A stretch of DNA of 64,000 nucleotides from positions 1-64,000 of the forward strand of contig NZ_JASISS010000012.1 of NCBI RefSeq assembly GCF_030063195.1, in the 5' to 3' direction. The stretch is from Cryobacterium sp. PH31-AA6 (GTDB taxonomy: Bacteria > Actinomycetota > Actinomycetes > Actinomycetales > Microbacteriaceae). Below are positions 39,552 through 48,156 of the stretch, in pieces. The position numbers and the translations under genes are program-made. The notes beneath the pieces are model-generated. The model saw nothing but the letters and a program-made list of their open reading frames with translations. It had not been told where the DNA came from and ran no database searches. Numbering within the stretch: position 1 is the first letter of the stretch; each line of letters begins with the position of its first letter.

Positions 39552-40184
39552 GTGCTTCTCGCCATCGATACCTCCGCCGGCACGAGCGTCGCCGTCGTCG
39601 ACCTCGAGCGTGGCGTCATCGCCGAACTCGGCACCGGCGACACCATGCGTCACGCCGAGGTGGTCGGCCGGCTGATCGCCGACTGCCTCGACGAGGCCGG
39701 GGTCCGCGTCGCGGACCTCTCCGCGGTGGTCGGGGGCATGGGGCCCGGACCGTTCACGGGCCTCCGGGTGGGGATCGCCGCGGCCAGGGTTTTCGCCCTC
39801 GGCGCCGGCAAGCCGTTCGTGCCGATCATCAGCCACGACGCCATCGCCTACGGTCGCTTCCGGTCCGGCCACGTCGGCGGGCTCGTCGTCGTCACCGACG
39901 CGCGCCGCCGCGAGGTGAACTGGTCCGCCTACAGCGGGGCGGATGCCGTCGGCCTGCCGATCCGGATCGACCCGCCCGGGGTGGCGAAACCGACGGCGCT
40001 GCAGGAACCCGACTGGCTCCACGCCGAGCTGCCGCGGGTCGACGCGGCGACGGTCTCGGCCGGAGACCTCGGCCTGGTCGCTGAGATCCTCCGGGCGAAC
40101 CGGCGCGCCTTCGCCGCCGACGAGGCGCTCTACCTGCGGTCGCCGGACGTCACCATGCCCACCGGGCCGAAACGGGTGAGCTAG
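39552..40184 (+). CDS. tsaB: tRNA threonylcarbamoyladenosine biosynthesis protein TsaB
   Basis: TsaB is the inactive ASKHA-fold partner that scaffolds TsaD. The 210-residue protein begins [17 protein letters not shown] and contains the [19 protein letters not shown] segment (about 61-79), both diagnostic. A GTG start follows GGTGAG. The stop abuts the rimI start. Confidence 0.94.
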   Translation: MLLAIDTSAGTSVAVVDLERGVIAELGTGDTMRHAEVVGRLIADCLDEAGVRVADLSAVVGGMGPGPFTGLRVGIAAARVFALGAGKPFVPIISHDAIAYGRFRSGHVGGLVVVTDARRREVNWSAYSGADAVGLPIRIDPPGVAKPTALQEPDWLHAELPRVDAATVSAGDLGLVAEILRANRRAFAADEALYLRSPDVTMPTGPKRVS

Positions 40185-40748
40185 ATGACCTGGCAGCTGC
40201 GGCGAGCAAACCGCGCCGACGTCATCGCCATCATGGCGCTCGAAACCCGAATCTTTGCGAACGACGCCTGGTCGGCGGACGCCATGGCCAGGGACGTCAC
40301 CGACCCGGACTGCTACTATCTCGTCGCGTTCCCGCCCGACATCCCGACCCGGATCGACGCTTACGCCGGGCTGCTGGCGCCCCGCGGCGCGCTGGAGGGC
40401 GACATCCAGACCATCGCGGTCACCGAGGACGCCAGGGGACACGGCCTGGGCCGCACGCTCATGCTGGCCCTGCTCACCGAGGCTCGCAAGCGCGGTGCCC
40501 GCGAGGTGTTCCTCGAGGTGCGCGCCGACAACCCGGGAGCGCAGCGCGTCTACCGCCGACTCGGTTTCGAGGACCTCGACGTGCGCCGCGGCTACTACCA
40601 GCCCGACAACGTCGACGCGCTGGTGATGCGGGTACACCTGCCCGACCCGGAATCCGCACCGACCATGCTCGCCCAGCCGGAACCCACCCCAGACACCGCA
40701 CCGGCACCGCACGAGCAGGAACCCGCACGCCCGGAGGCCACCGTATGA
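40185..40748 (+). CDS. rimI: Ribosomal-protein-alanine N-acetyltransferase RimI
   Basis: This GNAT enzyme acetylates N-terminal alanine of S18 in model organisms and may act on other proteins. The acetyl-CoA loop [14 protein letters not shown] (about 85-98) is intact. The first 150 residues form the GNAT fold; a proline/alanine/glutamate-rich tail of about 35 residues follows. It starts directly after tsaB and overlaps tsaD by four bases (ATGA). Confidence 0.93.
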   Translation: MTWQLRRANRADVIAIMALETRIFANDAWSADAMARDVTDPDCYYLVAFPPDIPTRIDAYAGLLAPRGALEGDIQTIAVTEDARGHGLGRTLMLALLTEARKRGAREVFLEVRADNPGAQRVYRRLGFEDLDVRRGYYQPDNVDALVMRVHLPDPESAPTMLAQPEPTPDTAPAPHEQEPARPEATV

Positions 40749-41812
40749 ACCGCACGAACCCGCTCGTGCTGGGCATCGAAACGTCCTGCGACGAAACCGG
40801 GATCGGGATCGTGCGCGGCACGACCCTGCTCTCCAACACGATCGCGTCCTCGATGGACGAACACGCCCGCTACGGGGGCGTCGTGCCGGAGGTCGCCGCC
40901 CGCGCGCACCTGGAGGAGCTCGTGCCGGCCATCCGGGCGGCCACCGCTGAGGCCGGCATCAACCTGGCCGACATCGACGCGGTTGCCGTGACCAGCGGCC
41001 CCGGCCTTGCCGGGGCGCTCATGGTCGGCGTCGGGGCCGCGAAGGCCCTCGCCGTGTCGCTGGGCAAACCGATCTACGCGGTCAACCACCTCGTCGGGCA
41101 TGTTGGGGCGGACCTGCTGCGCAGCGACGATGCCGTGGCCGAGGCTCCCCTCGAGTACCCCACCATCGCGCTCCTCGTTTCGGGTGGGCACACCTCCCTG
41201 CTGCTCGTGCGTGACATCGTCTCCGACGTCGAACTCCTCGGCGAGACCATCGACGACGCGGCCGGGGAAGCCTTCGACAAGGTGGCCCGGATTCTCGGCC
41301 TGCCCTACCCCGGCGGCCCGCAGATCGACCGTGCGGCGCAGGGCGGAGACCCGAAGGCCATCCGTTTTCCCCGGGGTCTCAGCCAGACCAAGGACATGGC
41401 CAGGCACCGCTACGACTTCTCCTTCTCCGGGCTGAAGACCTCGGTGGCCCGCTGGGTCGAGCAGCGGCAGGACGCGGGCGAACCGGTGCCGATCGCCGAT
41501 GTCGCGGCCAGCTTCCGCGAGTCCGTCGTGGACATCCTGCTCATCAAGGCCGTCGCGGCGTGCGTGGACCTCGACGTGCCCCGGCTCCTCCTCGGCGGCG
41601 GGGTCATCGCCAACGCCAGGCTGCGCCAGGTTGCCGTCGAACGCACGGATGCCGCCGGCATCGCCCTCCGGATCCCGCCTCTGTCGCTCTGCACCGACAA
41701 CGGCGCCATGATCGCCGCCCTCGGCGCGCAACTGATCATGGCCGGGCATGAGCCGTCGTCGCTGGGGTTCGGCGCGGACTCGACGCTGCCGGTCTCGGAA
41801 ATCCAGGTCTGA
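40745..41812 (+). CDS. tsaD: tRNA N6-adenosine threonylcarbamoyltransferase TsaD
   Basis: TsaD transfers threonylcarbamoyl to A37 of ANN-reading tRNAs. The 355-residue product has [14 protein letters not shown] (about 9-22), the metal-binding HLVGH (115-119), and [10 protein letters not shown]. It overlaps rimI; tsaE, tsaB, rimI and tsaD act as a cotranscribed unit. Confidence 0.96.
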   Translation: MNRTNPLVLGIETSCDETGIGIVRGTTLLSNTIASSMDEHARYGGVVPEVAARAHLEELVPAIRAATAEAGINLADIDAVAVTSGPGLAGALMVGVGAAKALAVSLGKPIYAVNHLVGHVGADLLRSDDAVAEAPLEYPTIALLVSGGHTSLLLVRDIVSDVELLGETIDDAAGEAFDKVARILGLPYPGGPQIDRAAQGGDPKAIRFPRGLSQTKDMARHRYDFSFSGLKTSVARWVEQRQDAGEPVPIADVAASFRESVVDILLIKAVAACVDLDVPRLLLGGGVIANARLRQVAVERTDAAGIALRIPPLSLCTDNGAMIAALGAQLIMAGHEPSSLGFGADSTLPVSEIQV

Positions 41813-41878
41813 AACCGGGCCCCACCCGCGGTTCCTCCGGAAAGGGATATTCTGGGCGTGGTGGCCAGATCGGCCGCA

Positions 41879-41908
41879 TTGACACCTCGCGGCCTGCGCT
41901 GCCACTAT
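41879..41908 (+). promoter_or_regulatory. Candidate promoter of the DUF4190 genes
   Basis: TTGACA (41879-41884), a perfect -35 consensus, and CACTAT (41903-41908) are 18 bp apart, 38 bp before the ATG. Confidence 0.5.
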
Positions 41909-41946
41909 GGCACCGCCAGACGACAAATTCTGAAGGAGCGCATCAC

Positions 41947-42393
41947 ATGACCGACCCGAACCTGCAGCCCCTGACCCCGCCGCCGTATGGTGGCCCGCCG
42001 ACCCCGCCGCCCTATGGTGGCCCGCCACCGCCGCCGCCCTACGGGGGACCGGCCACGCCTCCGCCCGGCAACGCGGCCCCGTACGCCCCCTACCCGGGCA
42101 CGCCGGCCGCGAAGCAGCCGATCCTCAGCATCCTTGCCCTCGTGGCCGGCGTGATCGGTATTCTGGGTTCGCCGGTGGTATTCATCCCCATCGTCGGTGG
42201 CATCTTCGGACTGTTCATCCCCGCCGCTGCCATCGTGCTCGGATTCTTCGGCCGCACCAAGGAGCCGCGGGCAAAGGGGCTCTGGCTCACCGGGATCATC
42301 ACGGGAGCGGTCGGTGTCGCCCTGGCCCTGCTGAGTATCGTGATCTGGGCGATCGTCTTCGCCAACATCCCGAGCTCCGGCTACACCTACTGA
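41947..42393 (+). CDS. DUF4190-type membrane protein with proline-rich N-terminus
   Basis: The first 55 residues are proline- and glycine-rich with a repeated PPPYGGP motif (about 11-36); then come two hydrophobic hairpin segments, about 60-101 and 112-140, as in DUF4190 proteins of actinobacteria. No function is established for the family. AAGGAG is 6-7 bp before the ATG. Followed by a similar, smaller protein after 8 bp. Confidence 0.85.
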   Translation: MTDPNLQPLTPPPYGGPPTPPPYGGPPPPPPYGGPATPPPGNAAPYAPYPGTPAAKQPILSILALVAGVIGILGSPVVFIPIVGGIFGLFIPAAAIVLGFFGRTKEPRAKGLWLTGIITGAVGVALALLSIVIWAIVFANIPSSGYTY

Positions 42394-42401
42394 CCCGGTC
42401 C

Positions 42402-42830
42402 ATGGAAGCTGAACGCCCGGACGGTGATCTGACCGTCCCACCCATCGGACGCCGGGAGAGCCGGTTGAACCTCACCCGCCCGCGGGGTCCGGACGCCGGC
42501 GAACTGGATTATGAGTCGACCGTGACGGCCCCCACCGAGTGGGTGCCGTACGTGTACACCGACACCGAGTTGCGCTCTCGTGAGGGCGGTCGCGGCCTGT
42601 CGATCGCGTCGCTCGTCTTCGGGCTGGCCGGGCTGCTCGGCGCCCTGTTCGGGGTGTGGGGTGCGCCCCTCTCCCTGGCCGCGGTCGTGCTGGCCGTGAT
42701 GGCCCAACGATCCGAACGACTCGGCGGAGCGCTCTGGGTCTGGGGGATGGCCGCCGGTCTGGGTGGCCTGGCCATCGTGATCGTCTGGATCGTGATCATC
42801 AGTGAGGCCCTGGACCGGATCCCGTACTGA
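42402..42830 (+). CDS. Small membrane protein, DUF4190-like
   Basis: I do not recognise it beyond general similarity to its upstream neighbour. The 142-residue protein has a hydrophilic N-terminus (about 1-62) and two long hydrophobic segments, about 65-95 and 105-135, the same topology as the DUF4190 pair. It lies 8 bp after the upstream gene and is probably cotranscribed. It converges on the methyltransferase with a 9-bp gap. Confidence 0.75.
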   Translation: MEAERPDGDLTVPPIGRRESRLNLTRPRGPDAGELDYESTVTAPTEWVPYVYTDTELRSREGGRGLSIASLVFGLAGLLGALFGVWGAPLSLAAVVLAVMAQRSERLGGALWVWGMAAGLGGLAIVIVWIVIISEALDRIPY

Positions 42831-42839
42831 TCTGATGCC

Positions 42840-44039
42840 TCAGGCGAGGGTGCGCACCCGCTCCACGAGCAGGGCGACCCGGTGGCCGGCCGCACGGGTG
42901 AGCACGAGAGTGCCGGACTCAGACCCCTTCAGCCGCAGCCGGGTGCGCAGCGTCGCCGGGTCGATGTCCACGCCGCGTTTCTTGATCTCCAGCGTGCCGA
43001 TCCGCCGTTCCTGAAGCGCAAGGCGCAGTTTCTTCTCGTCGAACGGGAGCACTTCCAGCACCCGGAACGCCGTCGCGAACGGGGTCTGCTGCAGGGTGGC
43101 CGACGTCAGGTACGCGATTGAATCGCTGAGCATGAGCGCGTCGAGGGATCGGGCCAGGTCGCCGATCAGGCGGGCTCGGATGACCGCGCCGTCCGGTTCG
43201 TAGACGTAGTCGCCGAGCGCACCCACCTCCACGTCCTCCGAGTCGGCGGGGGCACTGAGTTCATGGCTGCCCTCCTTGTCCAGGAGGAGAGCCGATCGGC
43301 GGATGCCGGTGCGGGCCAGGGCGCCGAACCAGAGCCCCATCTCGACCAGTTTGCCGTCCACGGACACCCACTGCGCCTCCGCGCCGGCGGGGATGAGATC
43401 GCGGTCGTGGCCGGGACCGAGCTTGACGCCGATCGGCATCCGTTCACTGAGGCCGAACACGAAATCGAGGTTGGGGGAGTAGTCCTCCGGCCGGCTCAGC
43501 CGGGAGGTGTTGTTGTGGCCCGCGGTGCGCCTGGCCGGGTCGAGCCAGGCCGCGTCGAAGCCGGAGAGGTCGAAGGTTTCGGCGTCGCCCTGTTCCACCT
43601 GAGCGTTGTCGAACGGGGCCAGGTTGAAGCTGGCGACGGTCGCGGTGACCTCGTCGGTGTCCACGGCCGTGACAGTGATGTCCATCGCGGCCATGGCCAT
43701 GGCGTCGCCGCCGATCCCGCAGCCCAGGTCGACGACCCGGCCCAGGGAGGCGCCGACGAATCGGCCGGCATGGAGTGCCGCGACCCGCAGCCGGGTCGCC
43801 TGCTCCAGACCTGCCTCGGTGAACAGCATCCGCCCGGCAAACTCGCCGAACTTGGGCACGGCCCTGGCTCGGAGCCGGGATTGGCTGAGAACCGCGGTGA
43901 CCAGGCCGGGAGCGTGACCGGCCTTGCGGAGGTCGCTCACCATCCGCACGACGTCGGCCGTTGGTTCGTAGGGCGGGAGGGAGTCCAGCAGGCGCAAACC
44001 CTCCGGCGATAACAGCTCGACGAGCTCTGAGCGATCCAT
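42840..44039 (-). CDS. Class I SAM-dependent methyltransferase with THUMP-like C-terminal domain
   Basis: This 399-residue protein has a SAM-binding Rossmann part with motif I VVDLGCGIGGDAMA (about 101-114) and FDAAWLDPARR (about 158-168), resembling the RNA m2G-type NPPY/DPAR motif IV. The last 70-80 residues (FDEKKLRLALQERRIGTLEIKKRGVDID...) match the THUMP-like domain seen in actinobacterial methyltransferases. The target is unknown; RNA is likely. It is divergent from groES across the CIRCE element. Confidence 0.85.
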   Translation of the reverse strand: MDRSELVELLSPEGLRLLDSLPPYEPTADVVRMVSDLRKAGHAPGLVTAVLSQSRLRARAVPKFGEFAGRMLFTEAGLEQATRLRVAALHAGRFVGASLGRVVDLGCGIGGDAMAMAAMDITVTAVDTDEVTATVASFNLAPFDNAQVEQGDAETFDLSGFDAAWLDPARRTAGHNNTSRLSRPEDYSPNLDFVFGLSERMPIGVKLGPGHDRDLIPAGAEAQWVSVDGKLVEMGLWFGALARTGIRRSALLLDKEGSHELSAPADSEDVEVGALGDYVYEPDGAVIRARLIGDLARSLDALMLSDSIAYLTSATLQQTPFATAFRVLEVLPFDEKKLRLALQERRIGTLEIKKRGVDIDPATLRTRLRLKGSESGTLVLTRAAGHRVALLVERVRTLA

Positions 44040-44064
44040 CCCGCAAACCTACCAACCATGCGCA

Positions 44065-44097
44065 CATCTGGCACTCACATTGCGTGAGTGCCAGATG
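44065..44097. promoter_or_regulatory. CIRCE (HrcA operator) upstream of groES
   Basis: CATCTGGCACTC, 9 bases, GAGTGCCAGATG is a perfect 12-bp-armed inverted repeat with the CIRCE core and exact N9 spacing. It overlaps a possible promoter, TTGCGT (44080-44085) and TAAACT (44103-44108). HrcA repression relieved by heat shock is established for this element. A half match TTAGCACTC lies at 44113-44121. Confidence 0.93.
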
Positions 44098-44168
44098 CGC
44101 CCTAAACTCGACTTAGCACTCTCGCTGTGAGTCTGCCAACCAAGTCTTAGCTAAGAAAGAGGTCAACC

Positions 44169-44465
44169 GTGTCGGTCTCCATCAAGCCGCTCGAGGATCG
44201 CATCGTCATCAAGCAGGTCGACGCAGAGCAGACCACCGCATCAGGTCTGGTCATTCCTGACACCGCCAAGGAAAAGCCCCAGGAGGGCGAAGTTGTCGCA
44301 GTAGGCCCCGGCCGCATCGACGACAACGGCAACCGCATCCCGCTCGACGTCGCCGTCGGCGACAAGGTCATCTACTCCAAGTACGGTGGAACCGAGGTCA
44401 AGTTCGGTGGCGAGGACCTTCTCGTTCTCTCGGCCCGCGACGTGCTCGCGGTCGTCGTCCGCTAG
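44169..44465 (+). CDS. groES: Co-chaperonin GroES
   Basis: GroES caps the GroEL chamber during folding. The 98-residue product has the mobile loop near [20 protein letters not shown] (about 18-37) and the [17 protein letters not shown] segment. A GTG start follows AAGAAAGAGG. No groEL follows: the next gene is rarD, so its chaperonin partner is encoded elsewhere. Confidence 0.97.
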   Translation: MSVSIKPLEDRIVIKQVDAEQTTASGLVIPDTAKEKPQEGEVVAVGPGRIDDNGNRIPLDVAVGDKVIYSKYGGTEVKFGGEDLLVLSARDVLAVVVR

Positions 44466-44484
44466 TCGGACACCCGAACGACTC

Positions 44485-44523
44485 ATCCCGGATGGCCATG
44501 GCCAGCCGGGATTTGTCGTTTCC
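44485..44523 (+). terminator. Terminator-like hairpin after groES
   Basis: ATCCCGG (44485-44491) pairs with CCGGGAT (44506-44512) and inside them TGGCC pairs with GGCCA. A weakly T-rich stretch follows. It begins 19 bp after the groES stop and would cover the upstream candidate start of rarD, which argues for the later start. Confidence 0.65.
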
Positions 44524-44551
44524 GGGGACGGTCCATGAAGATGGGCAGACA

Positions 44552-45490
44552 ATGGACACCGACAACCCCGCGCGCCCGCCGCGCACCGCGCACAGCACCG
44601 GGTTGATCTACGCGGTTCTCGCCTACGGGCTGTGGGGGATGCTGCCGCTCTACTTCCTCCTGCTGAGCCCCACGAGCGCCTTCGAGATCGTGCCCTGGCG
44701 GGTGCTCTTCTCGCTCGTCTTCTGCGCCCTGCTGATCACGGTCACCCGGCGGTGGATTCCATTCCGTGCGCTGCTGAGGCAACCGCGAATCGTGTGGACC
44801 ATGGGCCTGGCCGGTCTCCTCATCTTCATCAACTGGCAGACCTACGTGTTCGGCACCCTGTCCGGCCACGTGGTCGAGGCCGCGCTCGGCTACTTCATCA
44901 ACCCGATCGTCACCGTGTTCCTCGGCGTCCTGGTGCTGCACGAACGGCTGCGGGTGTTCCAGTGGGTGGCCGTGGGCATCAGCATCGCCGCCGTGGTCGT
45001 GCTCACCATCGGCTACGGCTCGTTGCCCTGGATCTCGCTCGTGCTCGCCTTCTCCTTCGGCTTCTACGGGCTGATCAAGAAGCGTGTTGGCCACCGCGTC
45101 GACGCGCTCGCCGGCCTCACCCTGGAGACCGTCTGGCTTGCCCCGATCGCGATCGTGCAGTTGATCGTCGTCGGCGCCCTGTCCGGGCTCACCTTCGGCA
45201 CCATCTCGCCGTGGCACACGGTCGGTCTCCTCACCACCGGGGTCGTCACGGCCGTGCCGCTGCTCTTCTTCGCCGCCGCCGCCCGGCGACTCCCGCTCAC
45301 CTCCCTCGGGCTGATCCAGTTCTTCGCCCCCATCCTCCAGTTCCTGGTCGGGGTGTTCGTGTTGAACGAACCGATGCCGCCGGAACGCTGGGCGGGTTTC
45401 GGGCTGGTCTGGCTGGCACTGATCATCCTCACCACGGACATGATCATCTCGGGGAGGGGCCCCCGGCGAGCATCCCTCGAACCGGCCTGA
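44552..45490 (+). CDS. rarD: EamA-family transporter RarD
   Basis: RarD belongs to the ten-helix DMT superfamily; its substrate is uncertain. The 312-residue product has about ten hydrophobic segments and the typical GLIYAVLAYGLWGMLPLYF near the start and NWQTYVFGTLSGHVVEAALGYFINP (segments around 88-112). I chose the ATG at 44552 rather than 44492 because the latter lies in the groES terminator. AGATGGG is a weak ribosome-binding site. Confidence 0.85.
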   Translation: MDTDNPARPPRTAHSTGLIYAVLAYGLWGMLPLYFLLLSPTSAFEIVPWRVLFSLVFCALLITVTRRWIPFRALLRQPRIVWTMGLAGLLIFINWQTYVFGTLSGHVVEAALGYFINPIVTVFLGVLVLHERLRVFQWVAVGISIAAVVVLTIGYGSLPWISLVLAFSFGFYGLIKKRVGHRVDALAGLTLETVWLAPIAIVQLIVVGALSGLTFGTISPWHTVGLLTTGVVTAVPLLFFAAAARRLPLTSLGLIQFFAPILQFLVGVFVLNEPMPPERWAGFGLVWLALIILTTDMIISGRGPRRASLEPA

Positions 45491-45538
45491 GCCGGGCTAC
45501 GCTCGGTGGCGCTGCCGCCCTTCGTGAAAGGAAACCGG

Positions 45539-46264
45539 ATGCCCCGCCGCACCACCGTCATCCTCGCCTTCGCCGGTCTCCTTCTGGTAGCCGTAGCGGG
45601 CTGCGCGCCCACCGCCGAGACCGCCCCCTCACCGACGAAGACGCCCAGCGTCGCGTCGCGGGTCGCGGCATCCGGTGACGGCACGCTGCTGCTCGGTTCC
45701 CTTTTCCCGATGACGGGTGACGCGCTCGAGTCGGGGGCGGCCCAGGTCGCCGGTGCGGAGCTGGCCGCCAGGGAGATCTCCGAGCAGGGCCTCGTGCTCG
45801 GCCACCCCGTCGTCATCGTGCACCGTGATTCCGCGCACAACGTCACGTCCGCGGTGGCCGACCTCCTCACGCGCGGTGTCGACGCCGTGCTGTGGGACGC
45901 GACCAGCCCGGTGCCGGCGGATGTGACGACCGCGTTTCGCACGGCCGGCGTCGCCGTCATCCCCCTCGCCGAATTCGCCAACGGGGGCACCCCGCTCGCC
46001 GCCAGCGACGAATTCGCCGGCCGCCTGCGCACCATGGACCCCGCCCTGGTCGCCACGGCCGGAGGTGGCGAGGCCTATGACGGAGTGGTTCTCACCGCCC
46101 TGGCCGCGGTGGAGGCCGACGACGACGGCGCCCGGTCGATCGAGCAGGCTTTCGACCGGGTGAGTTCCGGTGCTGTGGCCTGCGGATCGTGGGGAGAATG
46201 TGCGGCCGCGCTGGCCGAGACGCAACAGATTGCCTATACGGGCGTCACCGGCCGCCGATCGTAA
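45539..46264 (+). CDS. Shortened LivK-like periplasmic-binding lipoprotein
   Basis: The signal peptide ends in the lipobox VAVAGC, so this 241-residue protein is probably membrane-anchored. Residues about 38-150 resemble the N-terminal lobe of the next protein, LivK; then RLRTMDPALVATAGGGEAYDGVVLTALAAVEA jumps to the LivK segment TRLKEIDPTLTDFSYAAESYDTVMLIAMAAY. About 170 residues of the middle, the second lobe, are missing, as are the last 35. It probably cannot close on a ligand normally. GAAAGGAAA precedes the ATG at 45539. A possible sensor or a decaying duplicate. Confidence 0.75.
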   Translation: MPRRTTVILAFAGLLLVAVAGCAPTAETAPSPTKTPSVASRVAASGDGTLLLGSLFPMTGDALESGAAQVAGAELAAREISEQGLVLGHPVVIVHRDSAHNVTSAVADLLTRGVDAVLWDATSPVPADVTTAFRTAGVAVIPLAEFANGGTPLAASDEFAGRLRTMDPALVATAGGGEAYDGVVLTALAAVEADDDGARSIEQAFDRVSSGAVACGSWGECAAALAETQQIAYTGVTGRRS

Positions 46265-46302
46265 CGATTTGGGTCGTGTTACACGGATGTAACCCGGTTG
46301 TC

Positions 46303-46331
46303 TTGTTTCGCGCCATTCCTGTCAATAATGT
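46303..46331 (+). promoter_or_regulatory. Candidate promoter of livK
   Basis: TTGTTT (46303-46308) and TAATGT (46326-46331) are 17 bp apart in an AT-rich patch between the lipoprotein genes. It would give a leader of about 50 nt. Confidence 0.4.
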
Positions 46332-46390
46332 GACAGCACGGCAGTCAATCGATCGCCGTGACCAATCACTTCCTAGTCCCAAGGAGCAAC

Positions 46391-47686
46391 ATGAGCGTAT
46401 TTGCGAAGGCCTCGGCCTCCCGCTCAGTCCGGGCAGTAATCACTGGTGTCGCCATGGTCGGCGTCAGTGCACTTCTGCTCACCGGATGTAGCAGCAACTC
46501 TGCTGCCCCGACTGCATCGGACACGCCCGCCGCGAGCGGAGACGTCAAGGCCGTCAAGGCCGGCGACCGTGACCTCACCCTCAAGATCGGCACGATCCTT
46601 CCCCAGAGTGGCGCCCTCGCCTTCCTCGGCCCGCCTGAGGAAGCCGGCGTTGCGCTGGCCGTCAAGGACATCAACGACGCGAAGCTCGGAATCACCGTTG
46701 AGCCGACCTACCTCGACTCCGGCGACACCACGACCGACATCGCAACCGTTTCGGTGACCGACCTCCTCTCACGGGACGTCACGGCGATCGTCGGTGCGGC
46801 CTCCTCTGGTGTCTCCAAGACCGTGATCGACAAGATCACCGGCGCCGGCGTCGTCATGTTCTCGCCGGCGAACACGTCGCCGGACTTCACCAACTACCCG
46901 GACCAGGGACTGTACTGGCGCACCGCACCGTCGGACCTGCTGCAGGGTGAGGTTCTCGGGAACCAGATCGCCGAGGATGGAAACAGCACCCTCGGATTGA
47001 TCGTCCTCAACGACGCCTACGGGACCGGCCTGGCCAAGTCCCTCAAGGACACGTTCGAGAGTGCAGGCGGCAAGGTCGTCGCGGAATCGCTCTTCAACGA
47101 GGGTGACTCCAACTTCGCCGCTCAGATCGCCGATGTGACCGCCGCCAACCCCGACGCGATCGCCATCATCACGTTCGACCAGGCGAAGATCATCGTTCCG
47201 GCTCTTGTCGGCAGCGGCTTCCCCGGCGGAAAGCTCTACTTCGTCGACGGCAACCTCTCGGACTACAGCAAGGACTTCGCCCCCGGTCTCATCACCGGCG
47301 CGAAGGGTACCCTGCCCGGTCTGGACGTCGGAACGCTCGGCGACTTCACCACGCGTCTGAAGGAGATCGACCCCACCCTGACCGACTTCAGCTACGCGGC
47401 CGAGTCCTATGACACCGTGATGCTGATCGCCATGGCGGCCTACGCCGGCAACGACGTGTCCGGCAAGTCGATCGCCTCGTACCTCCGCCAGGTTTCGGGA
47501 GGAACCGGAGACGGCACGAAGGTCACCGACTTCGCGAGTGCTGCGAAGGCCCTCAAGGACGGCAAGCAGGTCAACTACGACGGTTTCTCCGGCCCGGTCA
47601 CGTTCGACGAGAACGGCGACCCGACCGAGGCCACCATCGGCATCTACGAGTACAACGCAGACAACACGTACAAGCGCATCAACTAG
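46391..47686 (+). CDS. livK: Branched-chain amino acid ABC transporter substrate-binding lipoprotein
   Basis: It captures ligand outside the membrane for the LivHMGF importer encoded convergently next door. The signal peptide (1-34) ends in LLLTGC, a lipobox. Mature residues follow the LivK/AmiC two-lobe fold: LKIGTILPQSGALAFLGPPEEAG near the start, then SSGVSKTVIDKITGAGVVMFSPANTS. AAGGAG precedes the ATG at 46391; the product is 431 residues. The ligand class is family-based and not shown. A strong terminator follows. Confidence 0.92.
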   Translation: MSVFAKASASRSVRAVITGVAMVGVSALLLTGCSSNSAAPTASDTPAASGDVKAVKAGDRDLTLKIGTILPQSGALAFLGPPEEAGVALAVKDINDAKLGITVEPTYLDSGDTTTDIATVSVTDLLSRDVTAIVGAASSGVSKTVIDKITGAGVVMFSPANTSPDFTNYPDQGLYWRTAPSDLLQGEVLGNQIAEDGNSTLGLIVLNDAYGTGLAKSLKDTFESAGGKVVAESLFNEGDSNFAAQIADVTAANPDAIAIITFDQAKIIVPALVGSGFPGGKLYFVDGNLSDYSKDFAPGLITGAKGTLPGLDVGTLGDFTTRLKEIDPTLTDFSYAAESYDTVMLIAMAAYAGNDVSGKSIASYLRQVSGGTGDGTKVTDFASAAKALKDGKQVNYDGFSGPVTFDENGDPTEATIGIYEYNADNTYKRIN

Positions 47687-47720
47687 TCGTTGATTCGTCA
47701 CTGACAGGTCTGTGATGCAG

Positions 47721-47750
47721 AAGGGCCCCGACTTCGGTCGGGGCCCTTTT
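47721..47750 (+). terminator. Intrinsic terminator of livK
   Basis: AAGGGCCCCGAC pairs with GTCGGGGCCCTT around a TTCG loop, followed by T residues (47747-47750). The design is nearly identical to the rplQ terminator. Confidence 0.93.
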
Positions 47751-48156
47751 CGCGTGCCCCGCCCGGCCTCGGGCCGACACCCCCTGGGGTTGGGGACCCC
47801 GGGATCGAACGCCCCGGGAGTCACGGGACGCGGGAGGCGCCGCACGGCGTGGACGCGCCACGGGGCGCCTGGCCGCACCCTGGACCCTGGAAGGCCGCCT
47901 GGGGCGCTGGAGAGGCATGCCCGGACCCTGGAGGGCCCGGACCCTGGAGGGCCCGGGAACCCTGGAGGGCGAGGGAGGGCGCTGGAGGGCGCTGGAACCC
48001 TGGCGGCGCAACGGGGCCGGTGACAGCGCGCGGGGCCGCTGGACGCCCGGAGACCGGCCGGGGCGCACGCAGAAGCGGCGCCCGGGGATCCCGGACGCCG
48101 CTTCAGTCGGCCGCGTGGCCGCAGGTGCTGCTGCTCGTCTGTGCTGCTTGTCCTGG
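47751..48156. repeat. GC-rich gene-free stretch with degenerate ~16-bp tandem repeats
   Basis: No gene is supported in these 406 bp between the convergent livK and livF. The core (about 47875-48003) repeats CTGGA(G/A)GGC and GACCCTGGA motifs; the clearest unit is CGGACCCTGGAGGGCC at 47922-47937 and 47938-47953, with a longer variant next. Frames through it encode only low-complexity Arg/Pro/Gly. Confidence 0.75.

Noticed and set aside
37749..40712. A 987-codon reverse frame opposite alr, tsaE, tsaB and rimI
   Set aside because: All four forward genes have clear motifs; the reverse frame is a composition shadow.
44113..44139. A second CIRCE element
   Set aside because: The left arm TTAGCACTC is good, but the right arm is degenerate and the spacing is not 9.
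44492..44551. Earlier ATG of rarD
   Set aside because: It lies within the groES terminator hairpin and adds a non-family N-terminus.
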